DNA of 33,405 nucleotides from Candidatus Sysuimicrobiota bacterium CSP1-3 (lineage in GTDB: Bacteria; Sysuimicrobiota; Sysuimicrobiia; Sysuimicrobiales; Humicultoraceae): the NCBI GenBank assembly GCA_001443485.1, contig LDXQ01000023.1:1554-34958 (forward strand). Direction: 5' to 3'. A program made the position numbers and the translations under genes. Below, piece after piece: positions 10,751-19,486 of this stretch (positions are counted from its first letter, which is position 1; each line of letters starts with the position of its first letter). The notes under the pieces are model-generated. The model was not told the DNA's origin, searched no databases, and saw nothing but the letters and a program-made list of their open reading frames with translations.

Positions 10751-10834
10751 TGGTGGGCGGGGAAGGATTCGAACCTCCGAAGGCAAGCCACCTGATCTAC
10801 AGTCAGGCCCGTTTGTCCACTTCGGTACCCGCCC
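10751..10834 (-). tRNA. tRNA-Tyr (anticodon GUA)
   Basis: An 84-base class II tRNA. The acceptor stem is GGGCGGG/CCCGCCC, then discriminator A and an encoded CCA end. The anticodon stem is CCTGA/TCAGG with loop CTGTAGA, giving anticodon GTA. The variable arm is long, as expected for bacterial tRNA-Tyr. The T arm reads GGAGG-TTCGAAT-CCTTC. Confidence 0.96.
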
Positions 10835-10844
10835 GGCCAGAAAC

Positions 10845-10850
10845 ATTATA
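10845..10850 (-). promoter_or_regulatory. -10 box of tRNA-Tyr
   Basis: A perfect TATAAT on the minus strand ends 10 bases before the mature tRNA, so the 5' leader would be only about four bases. No good -35 is seen 16-19 bases upstream (best is GGCAAA). The surrounding TGCATATAATG is identical to the yabR -10 region. Confidence 0.6.
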
Positions 10851-10917
10851 TGCACGTTCAGCAGTGGTTTGCCGGTGATGACGATCTCCTCAAAGTAGAG
10901 CCGTGTCATTGTCGGGA

Positions 10918-12129
10918 TCAGGCCTGCCTTCCTCTCACCGCCACAATCAGCACGCCCACCAGCGCGGCGACCGCCAGCGACATGAAGGCCCAGCCCCATC
11001 CATAGGCGTCGAGCAGCGCGCCGAAGAGCACCGGCGAGATGATGGTGGCCACGAAGCCGACCGCCGACTGCACGGCCATCGTGGTGCCGAGGGCGTGTGG
11101 GTAAGCGCTCTCGGCGACCGCGGTCGAGAGCGTGGAGGACTCCGCAGTGGTAAAGATCCCGTACAGCAGCGCGACGGCGATGACGGCGGAGAGGCCAAAG
11201 GGGAGGAGCCAGCCCATCACCGCGGAGCAGACCGCCGAGGCCGTCAGGAAGATGAGGATCGTACGGCGCCGCCCGACGTGGTCGCTCAACCAACCCCCGG
11301 CCGCGTTGGACGCCGCGCCCGCGAGCAACACGGTGCTGCCCACCGCCGTCCCCAGGCGCGTGGCCTCGGTGAGGGAGGCGCCCTGCGCGCTCCAGGCGGC
11401 GGTGAGGAAGATCGGAATCCAGGCCCGCATGCCGAAGAGCTCCCAGTTGTGCGCCGTGTACCCGCCGATGAAGCGCAGCGCCGCGGGGTTGCGCAGCACG
11501 TCGCGAAAGGGGAGGCCGCGGGGACGCGGTACGCCGGTCGTCGCCCGCGGCACATCGTGCACCACCGGCCAGGCCAGGACCACGCCCAGCAGCGGGCCCA
11601 CCGCCATCAGCAGAAACATCGTCCTGATCCCCAGCGGCAGCAGTCGCCCGGCCAGGAAGAGCGAGAGGGCCGCTCCGATGCTGAAGGAGGCGATGAAGAC
11701 GCCCAGCGCCGCGCCCCGCCGCTGCCGGGGGAAGGTCTCCGCGACCAGCCGCACACCGGGCATGTAGGTGCCAGCCAGCCCCACGCCCAGCAGCGCGCGC
11801 AGCAGCAGGGCGGAGACGAAGCCGGTCGCCCCCAGGGCGAAAAGCACGCCAGCCGCCGCGTTCCAGCCCGCGGAGAGCAGGTAGATGCGCCGCACCCCGC
11901 GCACGTCGGTGAGGCTGCTGAGGAACAGCACGGCCACCGTGTATCCCGCCTGCTGCGCGGCGAAGATCGCTCCGGCCTGGACGCTGGAAAGATTCCACCG
12001 CTCCGCCAGCAACGGCTGCGCCGCGGTGTAGGTGGAGAACGTCAGCATGGTGGCGATCTCCGCCAGGGAGAGCAGGATCAGCCAGCGCAGGGTGGGAATG
12101 GGTCGGCCCGCCACGACAAGATGAAGCAT
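10918..12129 (-). CDS. Major facilitator superfamily transporter
   Basis: 403 residues from ATG 12129, with about 12 hydrophobic segments arranged as two halves. The loop between helices 2 and 3 has the MFS signature (SLTDVRGVRRIYL), and the equivalent loop in the second half has SDHVGRRRTIL. The substrate cannot be read from sequence; the overall pattern is CynX/drug-proton-antiporter-like. An in-frame N-terminal extension to 12240 exists but is not hydrophobic and looks non-coding. The gene is divergent from the small membrane protein at 12270 and lies upstream of tRNA-Tyr. Confidence 0.85.
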   Translation of the reverse strand: MLHLVVAGRPIPTLRWLILLSLAEIATMLTFSTYTAAQPLLAERWNLSSVQAGAIFAAQQAGYTVAVLFLSSLTDVRGVRRIYLLSAGWNAAAGVLFALGATGFVSALLLRALLGVGLAGTYMPGVRLVAETFPRQRRGAALGVFIASFSIGAALSLFLAGRLLPLGIRTMFLLMAVGPLLGVVLAWPVVHDVPRATTGVPRPRGLPFRDVLRNPAALRFIGGYTAHNWELFGMRAWIPIFLTAAWSAQGASLTEATRLGTAVGSTVLLAGAASNAAGGWLSDHVGRRRTILIFLTASAVCSAVMGWLLPFGLSAVIAVALLYGIFTTAESSTLSTAVAESAYPHALGTTMAVQSAVGFVATIISPVLFGALLDAYGWGWAFMSLAVAALVGVLIVAVRGRQA

Positions 12130-12269
12130 AGCGAACCCCAGCGCATGTGGGCCAGATGACGCCGCCTGTGTGGAGGGGAAGAAGGTTCCCTCACGAACGG
12201 GTTGCCGGTCAGGCTCAGGGGGTGCTTTTTGAAGTTTCACAACACGCGCTACCTAAGGAGGGGTGTCAG

Positions 12270-12623
12270 ATGAACAGTCAGTCAACCACGCCGGAGCAGT
12301 CCAATCGGTTGCTCGCCGCGCTCGCTTATCCTATCTGGATCATCGCCCTGGTCATCATTCTCACCGACATGAAGAAGGACGCCTTCATGCGGCGCCACGG
12401 CTGGACGGCCCTGTTCTGGGGGATCGCCTGGGTGGTCATCTATGTCGCGCTGGCCATCGTCGCCAACATCCCATTCCTGGGATGGCTCGGCGCCCTGCTG
12501 CTCGGTCCGATCCTCTGGCTCGCCTGGTTGATTCTCTCTCTCTACTACGCGTACCAGACGTACAACGGGAAGGACTTCACGATTCCTCTCGTCAGCGATT
12601 GGGCGAAGAAGTACGCGGCGTAG
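12270..12623 (+). CDS. Small DUF4870/Tic20-like membrane protein
   Basis: 117 residues. A polar N-terminus rich in Ser, Thr and Gln is followed by three hydrophobic segments (about 14-32, 47-66, 71-94) and a polar end, DFTIPLVSDWAKKYAA. The segment MRRHGWTALFW between helices 1 and 2 matches the conserved FxRxH-like feature of the DUF4870 group. The function is unknown. The start is well supported: ATG 12270 has AAGGAGG eight bases upstream. It stands alone on the plus strand, convergent with the glutamate synthase operon, whose last stop lies only two bases away. Confidence 0.8.
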   Translation: MNSQSTTPEQSNRLLAALAYPIWIIALVIILTDMKKDAFMRRHGWTALFWGIAWVVIYVALAIVANIPFLGWLGALLLGPILWLAWLILSLYYAYQTYNGKDFTIPLVSDWAKKYAA

Positions 12624-12624
12624 T

Positions 12625-15177
12625 CTACTTCAAGACCGCCAGTTCGCGCGGCTCGACCTTGCGGTAGACGTCGTGGGGCGGGCGCCGCCGCCCGTCCACC
12701 GTGAGCAGCGCCTCCAGAGGAATTCCGAAGAGGCGTTCGTTCTCCTCAAGGTAGGGGCGGATGAGGGCCCAGTCCTCGTCGGTCAGTTCGGCGTAGCGTC
12801 CGCCGTTGAGTTGATGTTCGTCCAGCCGGCCGAAAGGGTCGCGCGCGTAGATCGCCCCGCCGGAGGCCAGCGAGAACAGGTTGCTGCCCGGATAGGGCGT
12901 CTCTTGATCGATGACGCGGCCGTCCACGTCGAACGTCACGCCGTTCAAGATGCAGAACCCGCCGCCGTCTGTGGGGATGCCGGCCATGAAGGACTCGGCC
13001 AGGTAGTCCAGGGCCGAGCCGTTGATCACCACGCGCGGCCGCCCCACGGCGTTGATCAGCGGCCGCCCCGCGGCATTGCCCAGGACGAAGATCTCGCCGC
13101 CCTTGGCGCCGTAGAGAAATGTCTGCCCGACGTCGCCATGGAAGACGAGTGTGCCGCCCTTGAGGATCTGGCCACACTGGTCCTGGCCGCTGGCGTGCAC
13201 CACCAGCGTCATGCCGTCGAGCCCTGACCCCAGGTAGTCGCCGGGGCTGCCGTACACGTCGAGCCGCACGCGTTCGGTGCGCGGGCCGAAGCCATTCCCG
13301 ATGAACCGCTGCCCGCGGACGTCGAAGACGAGCATCCGCCGCCAACCGTGCTGGTACGCGTTGACCAGGAACTGCGAGAGCCCTTCCGCGCCCTCCGCGG
13401 CGAAGCCCACCGCGTCGACCAGCAGCAGGGCGTCGGGATCGTCCGCGCGCAGGGCGCGCCGCGAGGTCCAGTCCAGCAGCCGGATGTCCGGCCAGTCCTC
13501 CGGCGGCGACCGCAGGATCGTGAACAGGCGCTCTTGCAGCAACGCGCGCACCGAGGCGCGCTTCTTCCGTCCGGTGGGATAGCGGCCGCCGAGCAGCGTG
13601 GTCACCTGGTCGACGCTCTGCCGCAGCGCGCCGGGCCCCAGCGCGGCGTACCGCTCGACCGCGTCCAGCCAGCCCAGCAGGTCGTCATAGGACCAGCGGG
13701 CCATCTCCCGCCGTGCCGCCGCCGCGTCCGGGACCTCACTGCCGCCCTCCGCCGGCTTCACCGGTCCGGCCAGCGTGACCGTGCGCGGCGTCACCTTGAT
13801 CGTCGGCAGATAGTGCAGCTGCCCCGGCGGCGTGGCCACCGTCTCGCCGAACTTGTTCGTGCAGGTCAACCGGGCGATGCCGTCCGCCTGCTCCACCGTA
13901 TAGATGAAGGCGCCGCCGTCGGTGTAGGAGCCGCCGCGAGCGTTCCAGTAGCGGTCGGCCACCGGGCAGACCCGCGGGTCCTCCTGGGAGAGGCTACGCA
14001 ACGTGGCGTCGATCGCCTGCTTTTCACTGGCGATAATCCCGATCTGCACCGCACCCTCCTGCAACGAGAAGACCTGCGGCCGCAGCATCGACGTGTCGGT
14101 GATCCCAATCAGCTGCCAGGACTCCCCGCCCTTGACCGTCCGCGCCACGATGAAGAACCACGGCCCGTCCGGCGACGCGTGCAGGTGCGCCGCCTGGATG
14201 GCGCGGTAGAGTGTCTGCCGCTCCGGCGGCAGCATCAGGAAGTCGCGCTCCGTCGTCGGTGCCATCGCCTCCAGCAGGTACTCCAGCGGGTACCGGTAGG
14301 TGCGGCCCCACAGGTCGAAGAGCAGCACCGCCACTTCAGTGTCGGTGAGGAAGAGCGGGTAGAGCCCGCGCTGCGCCAGGTACTCACCGACGGCGTGGTA
14401 GTTGGCGAAGTCGCCGTTGTGCACCAGCGCCACGTCCAGCGCGGCGAAGGGGTGCGCGCCGCCGGGGTGCCAGACGCGCCCCTTCGTCGGGTAGCGCTGG
14501 TGCCCGATCCAGACACGCGCCTGCAGCTCTTCCATCTTGTAGTAGCGGAAGGCCTGTTCCGCGTAGCCGACCACCTTCAGCACCAGCATGTCTCGCCCGG
14601 AGGAGACGACGAAGGCGCGCATCTTGCCGTCGGCGTAGAGGTCGCGGTTCAAGCGGAAGGCCCACTGGCTGAGGAACTCGTCCTCGGCCTCCCCGCGGTC
14701 GAGTGGCTGCAGGCCGCGCTCGCGGATGAAGCGGTCGAGCACGTCCGGGCGCACACGTCCGAAGTAGCGCCAGACGTCCGGCGGGCGGATGGCGAGTTCG
14801 ACGTCGCGGTAGTCGTCGAGCGTGGCGATGCGGTAGCCCTGGTGCACGTCCAGGTCGCGGAGGAAGTCGCGCTCCACGTCGGCGCGCGCCGATTCGTCCA
14901 GCAGCGCGATCTGGATCAGGTAGTCGGCGGCCAGCGTGCGCGCGTCCACGCCCAGCTGCTCCGGGAGTAAGCCGGCGGCGGTCAGGCCGCCGCCCTTCCC
15001 GTTGCCGCGGTTGTGCATCTGCGCGCAGGGGGCCAGGATGTGCCGGCCTAGCACAGGGATGGATGCGGCTAGGCCCACGACGCCGCATCCGCCCTCCGCT
15101 TCGGCGGGGCGCAGGGGCAGCGGCCGGTCGCCCAGGGAGCGGCGCGCGCGGACGAGCGCCTCAAGACGATCGGTCAC
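12625..15177 (-). CDS. Glutamate synthase-type subunit: glutamine amidotransferase fused to GXGXG domain (no FMN barrel)
   Basis: 850 residues. A 30-residue leader precedes Cys31 (GGCGVVGLAAS), the expected nucleophile of a class II (Ntn) amidotransferase; GltB proteins also release a propeptide to expose this Cys. Supporting motifs are WIGHQRYPTKG, LVHNGDFANYH and FLTDTEVAVLL. The C-terminal about 250 residues are the GXGXG beta-helix (GLDGMTLVVHASGQD, GGTLVFHGDVGQTF, GAKGGEIFVLGNAAG). The central and FMN domains present between these in E. coli GltB are absent; the FMN domain is in the upstream gene. GTG 15177 overlaps that gene's stop (GTGA), so the two are made together. It probably produces ammonia from glutamine for the FMN subunit. 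Confidence 0.88.
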   Translation of the reverse strand: MTDRLEALVRARRSLGDRPLPLRPAEAEGGCGVVGLAASIPVLGRHILAPCAQMHNRGNGKGGGLTAAGLLPEQLGVDARTLAADYLIQIALLDESARADVERDFLRDLDVHQGYRIATLDDYRDVELAIRPPDVWRYFGRVRPDVLDRFIRERGLQPLDRGEAEDEFLSQWAFRLNRDLYADGKMRAFVVSSGRDMLVLKVVGYAEQAFRYYKMEELQARVWIGHQRYPTKGRVWHPGGAHPFAALDVALVHNGDFANYHAVGEYLAQRGLYPLFLTDTEVAVLLFDLWGRTYRYPLEYLLEAMAPTTERDFLMLPPERQTLYRAIQAAHLHASPDGPWFFIVARTVKGGESWQLIGITDTSMLRPQVFSLQEGAVQIGIIASEKQAIDATLRSLSQEDPRVCPVADRYWNARGGSYTDGGAFIYTVEQADGIARLTCTNKFGETVATPPGQLHYLPTIKVTPRTVTLAGPVKPAEGGSEVPDAAAARREMARWSYDDLLGWLDAVERYAALGPGALRQSVDQVTTLLGGRYPTGRKKRASVRALLQERLFTILRSPPEDWPDIRLLDWTSRRALRADDPDALLLVDAVGFAAEGAEGLSQFLVNAYQHGWRRMLVFDVRGQRFIGNGFGPRTERVRLDVYGSPGDYLGSGLDGMTLVVHASGQDQCGQILKGGTLVFHGDVGQTFLYGAKGGEIFVLGNAAGRPLINAVGRPRVVINGSALDYLAESFMAGIPTDGGGFCILNGVTFDVDGRVIDQETPYPGSNLFSLASGGAIYARDPFGRLDEHQLNGGRYAELTDEDWALIRPYLEENERLFGIPLEALLTVDGRRRPPHDVYRKVEPRELAVLK

Positions 15178-17639
15178 GATCGTCTCCCGTTTCCATCAAG
15201 GTACCGCAGCAGGTCGGTGCGCCCGCGCAGGTCCCCGATCGAACGCAGCCCCAGCCGGCTGAGGATGTCCCGCAGCACGATCATCCAGGCGCGGTAGAGG
15301 CTGGCGATGCGCGTCGCGCCCCAGTCCGGATCGATCAATTTGCTCATCTCCGGGTCGGTGGTCGTGATGCCGAAGGGACAGCCCTTGCCTTTCTCGCAGT
15401 CGGCGATGCGCGTGCAGCCCAGGGCCACCAGTTCGGCGAACCCGATGACTACGCCATCGGCCCCCAGGGCGATGGCCTTGGCCACGTCGTAGGGCGTGCG
15501 GATGCCGCCGGAGGCGATCAGGACCATCTCGTCCCGGATGCCTTCCTTCTCCAGGAACTGATGCACCTTGGGGATGGCGTACTCGATGGGCATGGCGATG
15601 TTCTTCTTGGCGATCTCCGGCGCGGCGCCGGTGCCGCCGTAGCCGCCGTCCAGGTGCACGATGTGCGCGCCGGCGTAGTAGATGCCCACCGCCACCATGT
15701 CCACGTCGGTCGGTGTGCTGACTTTGACCGAGACCAGCGCCCGCGGGTTGACCGCCTTAATCCAGTCCACGTGCTTCTTGTGGTCCTCTACGGAGTAGAC
15801 GCTGTGGAAGGGGAAGGGGGAGTAGAGGCTGATCCAGGCGACCGACTCGCGCATCGAGGCGACCGTTTCCGTGACCTTGCCCCCGAGAAGGTGTCCGCCC
15901 AAGCCGGGCTTGGCGCCCTGCGCGTACTTGAACTCCACCACGCGCGCGCGTTGGATCGTCTCCTCGCGCACGCCGAACAATCCGGTGGCGACCTGCGTCA
16001 TGATCACGTCCTGGTAGGGGACCAGTTCGTCCGGATAGCCGCCCTCTCCGGTGGAGGTGAAGGTGCCGATCTCGGTCGCCGCGCGCGCCCGCGCCAGCAT
16101 CGTCTGCAGACTCACCGAGCCGAAGGACATGCCGCCGCCGTAGACCGGGAGGGGGATGGTGATCTGCGGCCCGAAACCCCGGCGGTTCAGCGGCAGGGCC
16201 AGGTCGACGTCCGGTGGCTCCACCACCGCCTGCGGCCGCCACTGCGGCTCCACCTCAAAGACAAACCGCAACAGGTCGAAGCCGCCGCCGGAGCGGCCGA
16301 CGTATTCGCCGTGCGTGGGCGGCTGGCCCGTGGCGGCCATTACCCAGGCGGCCTGCAGGACTTCCGGGGTCCATCGCAGGTCACCCATCGTCGGCGGTTC
16401 GCCGGGTCCGGTGTCGTGGCCGTCGAGGTGCACCACGGGGAAGAGCGCGCGGAACTGCTCCTCCTCGACGGGCTGGAAGATCGCCCGGCCGGTCTCGCCG
16501 CGCAGCCGGCGCACCTCGCGCATGCCCATCGCGCCCAGGCATTCCAATAGCTGGTCGCGCCAGGCGGCCATCAGGTTGACCAGGCGCTGCCCGCCCCACG
16601 CGGGGTCGAACTCGCCGGCCTCCGCCCCGCAGTGCGTTCGGTCCGCCCACAGGGCGCAGCCAAAGGCGATCGGCAGCGTGAGATCGATCGCGACCGCGTC
16701 GGCGCCGCAGGCGATGGCCTTGGGCACGTGCTCGGCGGTGGCGATGCCGCCGCTCACGATGATCGAGACCTTGTCGCGCCGGCCTGCACTCACCAGGTGG
16801 CGGTGCACCGCCCGCAGCGCGTCGGTGATGGAACCCGCGGGCGTCTGCCCGTACTCGTCGGCGGACAGGTGCAACACGGCCGCACCGCGCCGCACGAGGT
16901 CCGCGGCGATCTGCGGGGTCTCCGGCCCCAGAGCCAGCCGCCACCCCACGACCGCATCGGGATTAACTACGTGCACGCGCGCCGTGGCGTCCGCGAGGTC
17001 GGCGCCCTCCAGTTCGACGTAGGAGGCCCGCGCCCACAGATGCCGCAGCGCCTCCAGGTGAGCCACGGGAACCCGTGGGGCCAGCGCCTCCGCGAAGGGC
17101 TCCAGGTCCGCGTTCCACTCCTCGGGATCGATGATCGCCAGCGTGTGCAGCCGGTGCGCCGCCATCGCCACCGCTACGAACGGATGGCGGTTCGGCGCCG
17201 GCAGCGGGTAGGGGTTGAAGATGACGGGGATCGGGAGTTCCAGCAACCGCAGCGCCGGCAACTCTCCCGGTGCGATGATGTCCGGCCGGCGGCCCAGGTC
17301 CACCGCCGTGGAGATGTACTCGCGCCCATGGATGCCGTCGCGCGTGGGGCGCACGATCTCCGACATGTCCAGCCAGATGGCGTCGAATCCGGTCCCGGCG
17401 AACGGCCCGCCGTACCCGGCGCCGGAGATGGGGATCTTCCCCCGCTCCGCCATGAACCAGGTCTGGGTGATGATCTCCGGCGTCCAGTACGGGTCGCTGC
17501 GGCCGCCCGAGTGGAAGGGCGCGTGCCCGTACTTCACGTACTCGTCGTTCTCCTCAAAACGAAACTGCGCGGGCACAGCATAGGGGAGAGGGGCGGGCCC
17601 GGTCTCGACGTGATACCGGCCGCCGGTGAGCGCTTTCAC
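15174..17639 (-). CDS. FMN-domain glutamate synthase subunit with tandem-duplicated barrel
   Basis: 821 residues, about twice the size of a stand-alone glutamate synthase FMN domain. The C-terminal half (about 420-821) is a complete barrel: VYGGGMSFGSVS, TSTGEGG, EFKYAQGAKPGLGG, HLDGGYGGTGAAP, the phosphate-binding ASGGIRTPYDVAKAIALGAD and a CX5CX5C Fe-S motif (CTRIADCEKGKGC). The N-terminal half repeats the same plan (DPYWTPEIITQTWFMAERG like DLRWTPEVLQAAWVMAATG; VSGGIATAEHVPKAIACGAD; DPAWGGQRLVNLMAAWR like DPDWGATRIASLYRAWM). It has lost the QGAKPG, DGGYGGTG and Fe-S motifs. GTG 17639 overlaps the nadE stop (GTGA), and the 3' end overlaps the amidotransferase gene likewise. Confidence 0.88.
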   Translation of the reverse strand: MKALTGGRYHVETGPAPLPYAVPAQFRFEENDEYVKYGHAPFHSGGRSDPYWTPEIITQTWFMAERGKIPISGAGYGGPFAGTGFDAIWLDMSEIVRPTRDGIHGREYISTAVDLGRRPDIIAPGELPALRLLELPIPVIFNPYPLPAPNRHPFVAVAMAAHRLHTLAIIDPEEWNADLEPFAEALAPRVPVAHLEALRHLWARASYVELEGADLADATARVHVVNPDAVVGWRLALGPETPQIAADLVRRGAAVLHLSADEYGQTPAGSITDALRAVHRHLVSAGRRDKVSIIVSGGIATAEHVPKAIACGADAVAIDLTLPIAFGCALWADRTHCGAEAGEFDPAWGGQRLVNLMAAWRDQLLECLGAMGMREVRRLRGETGRAIFQPVEEEQFRALFPVVHLDGHDTGPGEPPTMGDLRWTPEVLQAAWVMAATGQPPTHGEYVGRSGGGFDLLRFVFEVEPQWRPQAVVEPPDVDLALPLNRRGFGPQITIPLPVYGGGMSFGSVSLQTMLARARAATEIGTFTSTGEGGYPDELVPYQDVIMTQVATGLFGVREETIQRARVVEFKYAQGAKPGLGGHLLGGKVTETVASMRESVAWISLYSPFPFHSVYSVEDHKKHVDWIKAVNPRALVSVKVSTPTDVDMVAVGIYYAGAHIVHLDGGYGGTGAAPEIAKKNIAMPIEYAIPKVHQFLEKEGIRDEMVLIASGGIRTPYDVAKAIALGADGVVIGFAELVALGCTRIADCEKGKGCPFGITTTDPEMSKLIDPDWGATRIASLYRAWMIVLRDILSRLGLRSIGDLRGRTDLLRYLDGNGRRS

Positions 17640-19399
17640 GGGTTCTTAACCGGGGTCCCCTCGACCGGATGGACGACGGAGGCCGCCGCGGTGCCTCGAT
17701 ACCAGTTGGTGATGGGCAGCCGGCGGTCCTTGCCAAAGGCTTTCGGGGTGATCTTGACCCCCGGCGGGGCCTGGCGCCGTTTGTACTCGCTGCGGTCCAC
17801 CATGGCGACGACTTTGCTCACGACTGCCGGGTCGAAGCCGCGCTCCACGATGCGCGCCGGCGGGAGGTCCTGCTCCACGTACAGTTCCAGGATGGGATCC
17901 AGGATCTCGTAGGGCGGCAGGGTGTCCTGGTCGGTTTGTCCCGTCCGCAGTTCCGCGGTCGGCGCGCGCGTGAGTAGTTCCTCCGGGAAGACCTCGCCCC
18001 GCCGGTTGCGCCAGCGCGCCAGTTGATAGACGAGCGTCTTCGGCACGTCCTTGATCACGGCGAAGCCGCCGGCCATGTCGCCGTAGAGCGTGGCGTACCC
18101 CACGCTCATCTCGCTCTTGTTCCCGGTTGTGAGGACGAGCCAGCCGAATTTGTTGGAGAGCGCCATCAGCAGAGTCCCGCGGATGCGCGCCTGGATGTTC
18201 TCCTCGGTGACGTCCTCCGGCCGCCCGGTGAACGTGGGCCGCAGCACCCCCTTGAAAGCGCGGAAGGGCGGGTCGATGGAAATCTCGAGCGGGACGAGCC
18301 CCAGGCTCCGGCGCACCGTGTCGGCGATGCGCCGGCTCTGAGCGGAGGTGAATTCCGATGGCATAAACGCGACGTGCACATGTTCCGGGCCCAGGGCGTC
18401 CACGGCGATCGCGCTCACCAGGGCGGAGTCGATGCCGCCGGAGAGGCCGACCACGACGTCGCGGAAGCGGTTCTTGCGCACGTAGTCCCGCGTGCCCAGC
18501 ACCAGCGCCTGGTAGATCTCCTCCAGCGGCTCGAGCGGCGGCACGAGCGTCGGGGTGATCGCGTCACGGCGGCGGCGCCGGCGGGCGGCCACGGGGATCG
18601 TGGGCGTGGCGATCTCTTCTTCCAGCGGCGCCCCCGCGGCCGGCACCCCGTTGGCGCGGCGGGCCTGCTGCACCGCCTCCAGGTCCACGTCGCAGTAGAC
18701 CAGTCCCTCCTGGAACTGCGGCCCGCGGGCGACGACGGTGCCCAGATGGTCCACGACCAGGCTCATGCCGTCGAAGACGAGTTCGTCCTGCCCGCCGACC
18801 AGGTTCACGTAGGCGATGGTGGCGGCGTAGTCGCGCGCCCGCGTGCGTAGCATCTCCTCCCGCTGCCGCCACTTCCCGGCGTGGTAGGGGGAGGCGTTGA
18901 TGTTGATCAGCAGCAGGGCCCCGGCGCGGGCCGCGGCCTGGGGCGGACCGCCCGGCGCCCAGACGTCCTCGCAGACGGTGACCGCGATGGGCGCATTGTC
19001 CAGGGCAAAGAGCGGGCACTCCGCGCCTGGCTGGAAGTAGCGCTTCTCGTCGAAGACGCCGTAGTTGGGCAGGCGGTGCTTGTGATAGATTCCGGCGACC
19101 CGCCCGTCGTAGAGTAGCGCCGCCGCGTTGTAGAGGTGGTCGTCGGCATCCACGAAGCCGACCACGACACTCACCGCCGGCGTATGCCGCGCCACCTCCA
19201 GCAGCGCCTCGCGGTTGGCGGCGACGAAATCGGGCTTGAGGAGGAGATCCTCCGGCGGGTAGCCGGTGAGGGCCAGTTCGGGGAAGGCGATCAGGTCGGC
19301 GCCCTTCTCCGCGGCCGCCTCGATCGCCTCGCAGATCTTCCGCGTGTTGCCTTCGAGATCCCCGACGATGGCGTTGATCTGGGCCATCGCAATGCGCAT
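17636..19399 (-). CDS. nadE: Glutamine-dependent NAD+ synthetase
   Basis: 587 residues. The N-terminal CN-hydrolase (glutaminase) domain shows the Glu (AFPELALTGYP), Lys (YHKHRLPNYGVFDEKRYF) and Cys (VTVCEDVW) triad. The C-terminal synthetase domain has the PP-loop VGLSGGIDSALVSAIA. It amidates nicotinate adenine dinucleotide to NAD+ using ATP and glutamine-derived ammonia (EC 6.3.5.1). ATG 19399 has GGGAGGG seven bases upstream. It is the first gene of a three-gene operon with two glutamate synthase subunits, joined by GTGA overlaps. Confidence 0.95.
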   Translation of the reverse strand: MRIAMAQINAIVGDLEGNTRKICEAIEAAAEKGADLIAFPELALTGYPPEDLLLKPDFVAANREALLEVARHTPAVSVVVGFVDADDHLYNAAALLYDGRVAGIYHKHRLPNYGVFDEKRYFQPGAECPLFALDNAPIAVTVCEDVWAPGGPPQAAARAGALLLININASPYHAGKWRQREEMLRTRARDYAATIAYVNLVGGQDELVFDGMSLVVDHLGTVVARGPQFQEGLVYCDVDLEAVQQARRANGVPAAGAPLEEEIATPTIPVAARRRRRRDAITPTLVPPLEPLEEIYQALVLGTRDYVRKNRFRDVVVGLSGGIDSALVSAIAVDALGPEHVHVAFMPSEFTSAQSRRIADTVRRSLGLVPLEISIDPPFRAFKGVLRPTFTGRPEDVTEENIQARIRGTLLMALSNKFGWLVLTTGNKSEMSVGYATLYGDMAGGFAVIKDVPKTLVYQLARWRNRRGEVFPEELLTRAPTAELRTGQTDQDTLPPYEILDPILELYVEQDLPPARIVERGFDPAVVSKVVAMVDRSEYKRRQAPPGVKITPKAFGKDRRLPITNWYRGTAAASVVHPVEGTPVKNP

Positions 19400-19443
19400 A
19401 GGACGGCCCTCCCGGCCGGGTGGCGCTCGATGCCTACCGATTC

Positions 19444-19473
19444 GTCATAGCACCGGGCCTTCCGGAGTGTCAA
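19444..19473 (-). promoter_or_regulatory. Promoter of the nadE-glutamate synthase operon
   Basis: On the minus strand a perfect TTGACA (19473-19468), an 18-base spacer and TATGAC (19449-19444). Predicted start near 19437, giving a leader of about 38 bases with a good ribosome binding site. Confidence 0.7.
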
Positions 19474-19486
19474 GGAAGACGCGCAC

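Noticed and set aside
12625-17639. N-methylglutamate synthase (MgsABC) instead of glutamate synthase
   Set aside because: Mgs uses three separate subunits next to gamma-glutamylmethylamide genes; here two domains are fused, the barrel is duplicated, and no such neighbours exist. Substrate specificity still cannot be proven from sequence.
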